DNA of 64,000 bases, taken from an uncultured Ferrimonas sp. (GTDB lineage Bacteria > Pseudomonadota > Gammaproteobacteria > Enterobacterales > Shewanellaceae). The notes below the pieces were generated by a model that ran no database searches, was not told the origin of the DNA, and saw only the letters and a program-made list of their open reading frames with translations. Positions 18,874 to 26,802 of this stretch are shown in pieces (the stretch's first letter is position 1; the number at the start of each line of letters is the position of its first letter). The position numbers and the translations under genes are program-made. The stretch spans positions 186,001 to 250,000 of the forward strand of contig NZ_CANLCI010000002.1 of NCBI RefSeq assembly GCF_947489035.1. The letters run 5' to 3'.

Positions 18874-19452
18874 TTGAATTTTTTAAGCCACTTTTATATT
18901 GCCGATCAAACCGATACCGATGTGGCTGGCGCCATCGCGGCCGACTTTGTTCGCGGCAGTTTGCAGCCGTGGCCGGAACCCCTGCAAACCGGCATGGCAC
19001 TGCACCGACAAGTAGACAGTTTTGTTGATGGTCATGAGCTGACGCTGGCACTGAAGGCGCAATTTGCTCCGCAGCATCGCCGCATGGCGGGAATATTGTT
19101 AGACATGGCGTTCGATCATCAACTTGCCCAGCATTTTGAACAGTGGCACCCCTTATCGCTGCACCATTTCAGCCAACATTGTTATCAACAGCTGCTCAGT
19201 GCGCCGCTGTTACCGCCGGATTTAGCCACGCTGGCGCCCAAAATCGCCGCCGGAGACTGGCTTAGTCACTACCAGTACCGCCACGGCATTAACCGCTCTA
19301 TCACTGGCATCGCCCAAAGGTTGTCAAAACCGCAGCGGCTGCTTGCCGCCCAAGATGAGATCTGGCGGCTGGAAGCGCCCATCGCAACCGGCTTTACCCA
19401 ATTGATGCCAGAGCTGCTGCAACACTGTCATCAATGGCTGCACCAACGCTGA
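18874..19452 (+). CDS. acpH: Acyl carrier protein phosphodiesterase AcpH
   Basis: Hydrolyses holo-ACP to apo-ACP plus 4'-phosphopantetheine. The 192-aa protein begins MNFLSHFYIA and has the HD-like metal motif ADFVRG (D24) and GMALHRQVDSFVD, as in E. coli AcpH (YajB). The start is a TTG at 18874; this gives the conserved MNFL N-terminus and no ATG lies nearby in frame. The ribosome-binding site is weak. acpH next to and divergent from queA is conserved in enterics. Confidence 0.9.
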   Translation: MNFLSHFYIADQTDTDVAGAIAADFVRGSLQPWPEPLQTGMALHRQVDSFVDGHELTLALKAQFAPQHRRMAGILLDMAFDHQLAQHFEQWHPLSLHHFSQHCYQQLLSAPLLPPDLATLAPKIAAGDWLSHYQYRHGINRSITGIAQRLSKPQRLLAAQDEIWRLEAPIATGFTQLMPELLQHCHQWLHQR

Positions 19453-19498
19453 ACGGCGCAGTTCGATTGCAATTACGGATCCATAAAGCCAAAAAAAA

Positions 19499-19762
19499 GG
19501 CTGTGTACCAATTAGCTGTTGAACTTATTGTGCATGACCCGCTGCGGCATAAAGGTCATTGCCGGGACCGCCCGGCGGCGGGCAAGGGACTGGTCCCTTT
19601 GCAATCCCGAGCGCCTCCGAAGTGACGACCCCCCCCTCTTTGCTACGAGCTAGTGTGCCGTCGCCACTGCGACATAACCATTTGAAAGCAGTGCCATCGA
19701 AGCTCGCCGCTGGCGACAATAGCTACCGCGCAGCAACGCCAACAGTTAACTAATACACAGCC
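19499..19762. mobile_element. Miniature inverted-repeat element, short copy (264 bp)
   Basis: Starts GGCTGTGTACCAATTAG and ends TTAACTAATACACAGCC; the ends form imperfect terminal inverted repeats (19 of 23 positions, outer GGCTGTGTA exact). It is flanked by AAAAAAAA on both sides (19491-19498, 19763-19770), a candidate 8-bp target duplication. The left ~130 bp and right ~100 bp are nearly identical to the 602-bp copy at 53625-54226, while the middle is deleted. An inner hairpin AAGGGAC/GTCCCTT is present. It has no coding capacity and fills most of the 432-bp acpH-aceA gap. Its right end abuts the aceA terminator. Confidence 0.85.
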
Positions 19763-19794
19763 AAAAAAAAGGGTCTACCCATAGTGGTAGACCC
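19763..19794 (-). terminator. Terminator of aceBA operon
   Basis: Stem GGGTCTACC / GGTAGACCC (19771-19794) with a 6-nt loop; on the minus strand it is followed by eight T. It lies 90 bp after the aceA stop. The T-tract is the insertion point of the short miniature element. Confidence 0.92.
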
Positions 19795-19884
19795 AAAGGC
19801 ATGTCACGAACAAGACACGACGGGAAAAGGAAAGGTGGAGCGGGTTAAAAGCGCTGCCAGCGCATCCGCCAGCAGCGTACTGGT

Positions 19885-21483
19885 TTAACCAAATTGGTTC
19901 ATGGTGTTGTCTTTACCAGAGGCTTTCAGGGCTGCCTCGCCAGAGAAGTACTCTTTGTGATCGTCGCCCATATCAGAGCCCGCCATGTTCTGGTGCTTCA
20001 CACAGGCGATGGACTGACGGATCTCTTGGCGCTGTACATTCTTGACGTAACCCAGCATGCCCTGATCCCCAAAGTATTCCTTAGCTAGGTTGTCGGTCGA
20101 CAAGGCCGCAGTGTGGTAGGTCGGCAAGGTGATCAAGTGGTGGAAGATCCCCGCTTCACGTGCCGCATCAGCTTGGAAGGTGCGGATCTTGTCGTCGGCT
20201 TCCTGCGCCAGTGCAGAATCGTCGTACTCTACGCTCATCAGCTGGGTGCGATCGTAGGCGGCAACATCTTTACCCGCTTCAGACCAAGCATCAAACACCT
20301 GCTGACGGAAGTTTAGGGTCCAGTTAAACGATGGGCTGTTGTTGTACACCAGCTTGGCGTTCGGCACGGTTTCACGGATCTTGTTCACCATCTCAGCGAT
20401 CTGGCCAACGTGCGGCTTTTCGGTCTCAATCCACAGCAGATCGGCACCATGTTGCAGCGAAGTCACGCAATCCAGTACCACGCGATCGATGCCGGTGCCT
20501 TTACGGAACTGGAACAAGTTCGATGGCAGACGCGCTGGTTTCAGCAGCTTGCCATTGGCTTTGATCACCACATCGCCATTATTGATGTCGGCGGCACTGT
20601 CGATGTACTCGCCATCCAAGAAGCTGTTGTACTGATCGCCCAGATCGCCGGGTTCGTTGGTGATGGCAATCTGCTTGGTTAAGCCCGCCCCTAAAGAGTC
20701 GGTGCGCGCCACAATCACGCCATCATCCACACCCAGCTCGAGGAAGGCGTAGCGAACCGCGCGAATTTTGGCTAAGAAATCTTCGTGCGGCACGGTTACT
20801 TTGCCATCTTGGTGGCCACACTGCTTTTCATCAGACACTTGGTTTTCAATCTGAATACAGCAGGCACCGGCTTCAATCATCTTTTTCGCCAGCAAGTAGG
20901 TGGCTTCGGCATTACCAAAGCCGGCGTCGATGTCAGCAATGATCGGCACGATGTGCGTCTGATGACCATCAATGGCCGCTTGCAGCTTGGCTTGCTTGGC
21001 GTTATCGCCTGCGTCTTTGGCGGCATCAAACTGGCGGAACAAACCACCAAGCTCACGGGCATCGGCTTGGCGCAAGAAGGTGTACAGCTCTTCAATCAAA
21101 CTGGCGACAGAGGTTTTCTCGTGCATTGATTGATCCGGCAGCGGCCCAAACTCACTGCGCAACGCAGCCACCATCCAACCCGACAAGTACAGGTAGCGAC
21201 GGTCGGTGCTGTTAAAATGCTTTTTAATCGAGATCATCTTCTGCTGACCGATAAAGCCGTGCCAGCACCCCAAAGATTGGGTGTATTGGCTTGGATCTTG
21301 GTCGTAGCGATCCATGTCCGCCCGCATGATGCTGGCGGTATATTTGGCAATGTCCAAACCGGTTTTAAATTTGTTTTGCGCTTTCATGCGCGCGGCGTAC
21401 TCAGGATCAATTGCATTCCAAGCGCTGCCTTTCGACCCAATCAAATTGGCGGCTGAATCGATATCGGACTTATAGGTAGACAT
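19885..21483 (-). CDS. aceA: Isocitrate lyase AceA, long form
   Basis: Cleaves isocitrate to glyoxylate and succinate in the glyoxylate shunt. The 532-aa protein is of the long subfamily, as in Pseudomonas, rather than the 434-aa enteric type. It carries the catalytic loop as KQCGH (C222), ADIDAGFGNAEATY upstream and NNSPSFNW downstream. It lies 29 bp after aceB in one transcript. Confidence 0.95.
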   Translation of the reverse strand: MSTYKSDIDSAANLIGSKGSAWNAIDPEYAARMKAQNKFKTGLDIAKYTASIMRADMDRYDQDPSQYTQSLGCWHGFIGQQKMISIKKHFNSTDRRYLYLSGWMVAALRSEFGPLPDQSMHEKTSVASLIEELYTFLRQADARELGGLFRQFDAAKDAGDNAKQAKLQAAIDGHQTHIVPIIADIDAGFGNAEATYLLAKKMIEAGACCIQIENQVSDEKQCGHQDGKVTVPHEDFLAKIRAVRYAFLELGVDDGVIVARTDSLGAGLTKQIAITNEPGDLGDQYNSFLDGEYIDSAADINNGDVVIKANGKLLKPARLPSNLFQFRKGTGIDRVVLDCVTSLQHGADLLWIETEKPHVGQIAEMVNKIRETVPNAKLVYNNSPSFNWTLNFRQQVFDAWSEAGKDVAAYDRTQLMSVEYDDSALAQEADDKIRTFQADAAREAGIFHHLITLPTYHTAALSTDNLAKEYFGDQGMLGYVKNVQRQEIRQSIACVKHQNMAGSDMGDDHKEYFSGEAALKASGKDNTMNQFG

Positions 21484-21512
21484 GTACTAACTCCTTGTTC
21501 TGGATTGGCGCT

Positions 21513-23129
21513 TTAAGCAACCGTTTGTCGGGTCAAAACTTGATAGCCTGGTAGGGTCAGGAAATCGGTTAACTGATCGGCACTGGTCAGGGTTCTAAAC
21601 AGCTCAGAGGCTTCGTCAAAGCGGCCATGGTCGTAACGCTCGGCGCCCAGTTCTTCGCGCACCACTTGCAGCTCTTGTTGCAACATCTGTTCAAACAGTG
21701 CCACCGTAACCAACTGGCCGTTATCCAAATGGGTGCCATGTTTGATCCACTGCCAAATTGAGGAGCGGGAAATCTCAGCGGTGGCAGCGTCTTCCATCAA
21801 GCCATAAATCGGCACGCAACCGTTGCCAGAGATCCACGCTTCCACGTACTGCACCGCAATGCGGATATTGGCACGCATGCCTTGCTCGGTGGCTTCGCCA
21901 GCACAGGGTTGCAGCAACTCTGCGGCAGTGATTGGTGCATCCTGATCACGGCTAACGCTCATCTGGTTGGGGCTCTCACCAAGGTATTGATCCATCACCG
22001 CCATCGCGGTATCCGCTAATCCTGGGTGGGCAATCCAAGTACCATCGTGGCCGTTTTTCGCTTCCAGCTCTTTGTCTGCATGCACCTTGGCCAGTACCGC
22101 TTGTTGTTTGGCGGGATCCTTGGCCGGAATAAAGGCCGCCATGCCCCCCATCGCCAAAGCTCCACGGCGGTGACAGGTTTTAATCAACAAGCGTGAATAG
22201 GCGTTTAAGAACGGCTTATCCATGGTGACCGCTTGGCGATCCGGCAGCACCCGATCGGGGTGATTACGCAGGGTTTTAATGTAGCTAAAGATGTAATCCC
22301 AACGGCCGCAGTTCAACCCCACAATGTTGTTGCGCAGCTCGTACAGGATCTCGTCCATCTCGAACACGGCCGGCAGGGTTTCAATCAAGCAAGTGGCTTT
22401 GATGGTGCCCGGCTGCAAGCCAAAACGCTCTTCGGTGTAAGCAAACACTTCTGCCCACCAACGTGCCTCTAGGTGGCTTTGCAGTTTTGGAATGTAGAAG
22501 TAAGGGCCACTGCCATTGGCCAGCAACTGCTGGTGGTTGTGGTAGAAGTAGAGAGCAAAATCCACCAAGGCACCGGCGATCGGCTGGCCTTGATAATTAA
22601 GGTGCACTTCATCCAGGTGCAAGCCGCGCACTCGAGCGATCAATACCGCAGGATCCGGTCGCAGCTCATAGCGCTTACCGCTGTCTGGGTGAGTAAAGTC
22701 AATGTGGCGATTGATGGCATCACGCAGGTTGGCTTGCCCTTGAATCACTTTATCCCACGCCGGAGCCAAGGAATCTTCAAAGTCGGCCATGAAGATTTTC
22801 ACGTCGGCATTCAGGGCATTTATCACCATTTTGCGCTCAACCGGACCGGTTATTTCGACCCGTCGGTCTTGCAGATCCGCAGGGATCCCCAAAATTTGCC
22901 AATCGCTGCGACGGATGGCAGCGGTTTCTGCTAGAAAGTCCGGCAGTTTGCCTGCATCAATTTGAGCCTGACGCTCCAAACGCAGTTGCAGCAATTCATC
23001 GCGGCGACCATTAAAGCGTTGCGCTAATTCTTCAACCAGCTGCAGTGCCTGTGCACTTAAAATGGCGGCGGACTCTGGTTGTTCTGGACCGATGATCTCG
23101 ATGGCGCTGTGACCACTTTGGATACTCAT
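21513..23129 (-). CDS. aceB: Malate synthase A AceB
   Basis: Condenses glyoxylate with acetyl-CoA to malate. The 538-aa product has MADFEDSLAPAW, GPYFYIPKLQSHLEARWW, the LIETLPAVFEMDEIL catalytic region, GLNCGRWDYIFS and the C-terminal aspartate region SRSSIWQWIKHG. Length matches malate synthase A. First gene of aceBA; its 5' region has several palindromes. Confidence 0.96.
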   Translation of the reverse strand: MSIQSGHSAIEIIGPEQPESAAILSAQALQLVEELAQRFNGRRDELLQLRLERQAQIDAGKLPDFLAETAAIRRSDWQILGIPADLQDRRVEITGPVERKMVINALNADVKIFMADFEDSLAPAWDKVIQGQANLRDAINRHIDFTHPDSGKRYELRPDPAVLIARVRGLHLDEVHLNYQGQPIAGALVDFALYFYHNHQQLLANGSGPYFYIPKLQSHLEARWWAEVFAYTEERFGLQPGTIKATCLIETLPAVFEMDEILYELRNNIVGLNCGRWDYIFSYIKTLRNHPDRVLPDRQAVTMDKPFLNAYSRLLIKTCHRRGALAMGGMAAFIPAKDPAKQQAVLAKVHADKELEAKNGHDGTWIAHPGLADTAMAVMDQYLGESPNQMSVSRDQDAPITAAELLQPCAGEATEQGMRANIRIAVQYVEAWISGNGCVPIYGLMEDAATAEISRSSIWQWIKHGTHLDNGQLVTVALFEQMLQQELQVVREELGAERYDHGRFDEASELFRTLTSADQLTDFLTLPGYQVLTRQTVA

Positions 23130-23730
23130 TCAATACCCTCCCTGCTGGACTTTCAGTTGTAACTTAAAAACTTCCAATGACGCCGAATGCATCAGCGCCT
23201 AAATGCCTAAGTAGACTGTAGCTTTAAAACTGCAATAACGAACAATTAAAATCAACAATTAATTAAACGTACGTTTACATGCCCACCTAAGCGACTGTTT
23301 TAAAACAAATAAAAACAACAGGCCGATGTTGAGCAATTACTTAAAACATACGTTTCATTGAATTAATACTAAGGTCTAACCAAGAGGTACCGTACGGTTG
23401 TTTATTTACGAAATTAAATTACATAAGGAATTATTTACAAAACCAACCAGCGAGCATTCCTGCCTCAATAACCCACCAAAAATTCAAAGGCTTGTTCACG
23501 TTTCCGTACAGGGAAACTTTAAAAATCAGCTGCTATTCAAGGTTTAACACCGTTCTGTTGGACTGAAATCGTGGCGCACCGTTTAATTGTTACGTTAACG
23601 TAAACGTAACGTTTGCGATTTTCACGTTTCCAAAACTGTGCAAAAAAAACAGACAAAACCCGCTTTTGCTACATTTTAGGGCAAGAAAAACAACGCGATT
23701 TATTGTTAATACGCACCAAGGAGCAGTGTA
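23130..23730. promoter_or_regulatory. aceB-ppk2 divergent regulatory region with several palindromes
   Basis: No gene seen in 601 AT-rich bases. Visible sites: AAACGTACGTTT (23265-23276) and AAACATACGTTT (23344-23355), both fitting AAAC-N4-GTTT (PsrA-like); ACCGTACGGT (23389-23398); CGAAATTAAATTACA (23409-23423), 13 of 15 identical to the HexR-type TGTAATTAAATTACA; GTTTCC-N6-GGAAAC (23500-23517); and the perfect palindrome TTACGTTAACGTAA (23590-23603), LiuR-like. HexR, PsrA and LiuR control of central carbon genes is known in Shewanella; assignment here is by motif only. Confidence 0.6.
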
Positions 23731-24513
23731 GTGGACAAGAAAATATACCTAAAAGAGTTAAAGCGACTGCAGATCGAGCTAGTTACCTTGCAGCAATGGG
23801 TGCAGCATCATGGATTAAAGCTGGTAGTGCTGTTTGAAGGGCGTGATGCCGCCGGTAAAGGGGGCGCCATTAAACGCATCAGTGAAAAACTGAACCCCAG
23901 GGTATGTCGCATTGCTGCCCTACCCGCACCATCGGATCGCGAGCAAACCCAGTGGTATTTTCAACGCTACGTCAGCCACCTGCCGGCCAACGGTGAGATC
24001 GTGCTGTTTGATCGCAGCTGGTACAACCGCGCTGGGGTTGAACAGGTGATGAACTTTTGCAGCGACGAGGAGTACGAAGAGTTTTTGCGCTCCTGCCCCG
24101 AGTTTGAACGGATGCTGCTCCGCTCTGGCATCATTTTGCTGAAATATTGGTTTTCTGTTTCCGATGAAGAACAAGAACGGCGCTTCTTAGAGCGACTGAA
24201 TGATCCATTAAAGCGCTGGAAATTCAGCCCAATGGATCTGCAATCTCGCAGCCGGTGGCAGCTGTACTCCGAAGCCAAGGATCGGATGTTTGCCCATACC
24301 GATACCCGCCATAGCCCTTGGTATGTGATCGACAGCGACGATAAGAAGAAGGCGCGCCTTAATTGCATTCGCCACCTGCTAAGCCAAATTGAATACCAAC
24401 CGATCGCCACCGCACCAATCGAGCTGCCCGCGCTCGACAGCCGCGGCTACATACGGGCACCACTTGACCAACAAAACTGGGTAGAAGATCACTATGGTGA
24501 TGATAACGAGTGA
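23731..24513 (+). CDS. ppk2: Polyphosphate kinase 2 (PPK2 family)
   Basis: PPK2 enzymes use polyphosphate to phosphorylate nucleotides (or the reverse). The 260-aa protein is a single-domain PPK2 with Walker A GRDAAGKGGAI (38-48), Walker B-type VLFDRSWYNRAGVE and the lid-region RRFLERLNDPLKRWKFSPMD. The start is GTG at 23731 with AAGGAG 7 bp upstream. It is a second polyphosphate enzyme in the window, distinct from ppk1 at 34 kb. Substrate class (ADP or AMP) cannot be decided by eye. Confidence 0.92.
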   Translation: MDKKIYLKELKRLQIELVTLQQWVQHHGLKLVVLFEGRDAAGKGGAIKRISEKLNPRVCRIAALPAPSDREQTQWYFQRYVSHLPANGEIVLFDRSWYNRAGVEQVMNFCSDEEYEEFLRSCPEFERMLLRSGIILLKYWFSVSDEEQERRFLERLNDPLKRWKFSPMDLQSRSRWQLYSEAKDRMFAHTDTRHSPWYVIDSDDKKKARLNCIRHLLSQIEYQPIATAPIELPALDSRGYIRAPLDQQNWVEDHYGDDNE

Positions 24514-24523
24514 AAAAATCACC

Positions 24524-24577
24524 GTGATGAAAAAGTGATAAGTTCGTGAAAAGCGCTTGATAAAGCTTCCCTAGACT
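24524..24577 (+). promoter_or_regulatory. Four 11-bp-phased repeats and promoter before the spondin/two-component operon
   Basis: GTGATGA (24524), GTGATAA (24535), GTGAAAA (24546) and TTGATAA (24557) recur exactly every 11 bp. A -10-like TAGACT follows at 24572-24577. OmpR/PhoB-type regulators bind tandem direct repeats with this period, and an OmpR-type regulator is encoded third in the operon downstream. The repeats start 10 bp after the ppk2 stop, ending about 52 bp before the first spondin gene. Confidence 0.65.
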
Positions 24578-24614
24578 GAGCCTGACTTCAATAACCCAGC
24601 TCGGAGACTCTCGG

Positions 24615-25310
24615 ATGAACCTCAAGCCTGTTTTACTGGCCACCGCACTGGCGGCCCCCTTTGCTCACGCTGCCACGGTCGATGTGCAACTCACCAATCT
24701 GAGCCAAGGGCTGTATTTCACCCCGCTGCTGATCAGCGCCCACGACGCCCAATATCAGCTGTTTAACGTTGGCAGCGCCGCCAGCCCAGAGCTAGCAGCC
24801 ATGGCCGAAGGCGGCAGCTTGGATGGCCTTGTCACCCTTGCCGATAGCATCAGCGCAGTCAGCGCCGTGAATCCCGCGCAAGGGCTATTGATGCCCGCCA
24901 CCAGCACCGACGCCAGCCTCAGTCTTGACGGCGATTACGTGCTGTCAGTAACGGCGATGATCCTGCCAAGTAACGACGGCTTTGTCGGCTTAAACAGCTG
25001 GCCGATCCCAACCGAACCGGGCACCTACACCCTGTACTTAAACGCCTATGACGCCGGTACCGAAGCCAACAACGAACTGCTGCTTGATGGCGCTGGCGCA
25101 CCGGGCATGCTGGGCATGCCTGCGATCCCCGGCGGCTTAGGCGGCAGCGGCGGCACTGGGGTTACCACCACCGAAGCCACCCCAGTGGTGCACATTCACC
25201 GTGGCAGCCTCGGGGACAGCGATGCTAACGGCGGCGTTAGCGACATCAACAGCAGCGTCCACCGTTGGCTCAATCCTGTTGCCAAGCTCACCGTAACCGT
25301 TAGCGAATGA
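24615..25310 (+). CDS. Secreted spondin-domain protein
   Basis: A 231-aa exported protein with signal peptide MNLKPVLLATALAAPFAHA. The mature part, VDVQLTNLSQGLYFTPLL through NAYDAGTEANNELLLDG, matches the bacterial Spondin_N-like family. The DAGTEAN motif is typical, and a glycine-rich linker (LGGSGGTG) precedes a His-containing C-terminus. Eukaryotic spondin domains bind metal and ligands extracellularly; the bacterial role is unknown. It is followed 11 bp later by a lipoprotein paralogue and then a two-component system on the same strand. Confidence 0.82.
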   Translation: MNLKPVLLATALAAPFAHAATVDVQLTNLSQGLYFTPLLISAHDAQYQLFNVGSAASPELAAMAEGGSLDGLVTLADSISAVSAVNPAQGLLMPATSTDASLSLDGDYVLSVTAMILPSNDGFVGLNSWPIPTEPGTYTLYLNAYDAGTEANNELLLDGAGAPGMLGMPAIPGGLGGSGGTGVTTTEATPVVHIHRGSLGDSDANGGVSDINSSVHRWLNPVAKLTVTVSE

Positions 25311-25321
25311 TCGGAGGCCCC

Positions 25322-26029
25322 ATGAAACGCACACCATTTATTGTGCTAACCACGTTGCTGCTGGCTGCGTGTAGCGACAGCGATAACAACAACGTTACCG
25401 ATACACCAACGCCGCCAGCGCCATCCGCCAGCTACCAACTGACGCTGACCAACCTAACCTATGCCCAGCCGATGTCGCCATTGGCGGCGTACTTACACGA
25501 TGGCAGTGTCAGCGCTTGGACCTTTGGTGCTCCGGCCAGCGTTGGCATCGAAACGCTGGCTGAATCCGGCGACGGCAGCCTTTGGCTCAGCGATGCTGAG
25601 GCGGCTGGGGCGATGATCAGTGCCAGCGGCGACGGCATCATCATGCCCGGCGCAGCGCAAACCATCAGCTTCACCGTGGCCAATGAAAATCCGCTGTACT
25701 TGAGCATGGCAACCATGTTGGTCAACAGTAATGACGCCTTTGCCGGTGCCGGTGCGTTGCACCTGAACTTGGCCATTGGCGAATCAATCAGCGGCTTTGC
25801 CCCCGTGTACGATGCCGGCACCGAAGCCAATAGCGAACTGGCGGCCACCATTCCTGGCCCGGCCGGTGGCGGTGCCGGCTTTGATCCCAGCCGAGATGAC
25901 GTGGGCGATTACGTTGCGCGCCACGGCGGCATTGTGGGCGTGGATGACGGCAAAACCGATTCGGCGCTCAGCCATCAACACCGCTTTGACAGCCCCGTTG
26001 CTCGTTGGTCTGTAACAAGAACCGAGTAG
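25322..26029 (+). CDS. Spondin-domain lipoprotein
   Basis: A 235-aa protein starting MKRTPFIVLTTLLLAACSDS: a lipoprotein signal with lipobox LAAC, so Cys17 should be lipidated. The mature residues DSD follow the cysteine. A proline/threonine linker leads to a spondin-like domain, YQLTLTNLTYAQPMSPLAAYL to VYDAGTEANSELA, paralogous to the preceding gene. The ATG at 25322 has GGAGG upstream. Probably outer-membrane anchored. It and the preceding secreted paralogue may act as a pair. Confidence 0.82.
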   Translation: MKRTPFIVLTTLLLAACSDSDNNNVTDTPTPPAPSASYQLTLTNLTYAQPMSPLAAYLHDGSVSAWTFGAPASVGIETLAESGDGSLWLSDAEAAGAMISASGDGIIMPGAAQTISFTVANENPLYLSMATMLVNSNDAFAGAGALHLNLAIGESISGFAPVYDAGTEANSELAATIPGPAGGGAGFDPSRDDVGDYVARHGGIVGVDDGKTDSALSHQHRFDSPVARWSVTRTE

Positions 26030-26106
26030 CGCCGGTCTGATCCAGCACCCCAAGGCAATGCACCGCAACGCAGTCGGTTGCCGGTCACTACCCCGTGCGA
26101 GGATCT

Positions 26107-26802
26107 ATGGCAACGCTACTGCTTATCGAAGATCAGCAAGACATTAACGACTTAATTGCACTCAACCTGAAAGCGCTCAACCACCAGGTTGAGTGCTGTC
26201 ATAACGGTCGAATTGGCTACCAACGGGCTCGAACCGAACACTTTGATCTGATTGTGCTGGATCTGATGTTACCGGAAATGGATGGGCTGACCATCTGCCA
26301 GCAATTACGCCAGCAAGGCTGCAACACCCCCATTTTAATGCTTACCGCCCGCAGCAGTGAAACCGATCGGGTGGTGGGGCTCGAATCCGGCGCCGACGAT
26401 TACCTCACCAAGCCATTCAGCGTGCGGGAATTGCAAGCGCGGGTAAAAGCGCAGCTGCGACGGGCGCAATTGACTCAAGCCGCTGCGCCTCAAGAGGAGG
26501 TGCTGCAATTGGGGGCGCTGCAACTGTGCCAACAACGTCGCCACGTCAGCATTGAACAAACGGCCATCGAGCTCACCTCCACCGAGTTTGATCTGCTCTA
26601 TTTTTTAGCCCAGCAACCGGGGCGGGTCTTCAGCCGTGATGAACTGCTGAGCGGCATTTGGGGCTACCACCACAGCGGCTATCAACACACGGTTAATTCT
26701 CACATCAACCGCTTACGAGCCAAGTTAGAGCAAGGCGACCGCCACAACGCCTATGTACTGACGGTTTGGGGCGTGGGGTATAAATTTAATGATCAGCTTT
26801 AG
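26107..26802 (+). CDS. OmpR-family response regulator
   Basis: A 231-aa regulator with a receiver domain (phospho-acceptor D52 in IVLDLMLPEMDG, TKPF lysine) and a C-terminal winged helix (LTSTEFDLLYFLAQQPGRVFSRDELL to VWGVGYKF). ATG 26107 is preferred over GTG 26095 because GAGG lies just before it. It overlaps the kinase gene by 14 bp. It probably binds the 11-bp repeats at 24524 and controls the spondin genes together with its own operon. Confidence 0.92.
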   Translation: MATLLLIEDQQDINDLIALNLKALNHQVECCHNGRIGYQRARTEHFDLIVLDLMLPEMDGLTICQQLRQQGCNTPILMLTARSSETDRVVGLESGADDYLTKPFSVRELQARVKAQLRRAQLTQAAAPQEEVLQLGALQLCQQRRHVSIEQTAIELTSTEFDLLYFLAQQPGRVFSRDELLSGIWGYHHSGYQHTVNSHINRLRAKLEQGDRHNAYVLTVWGVGYKFNDQL

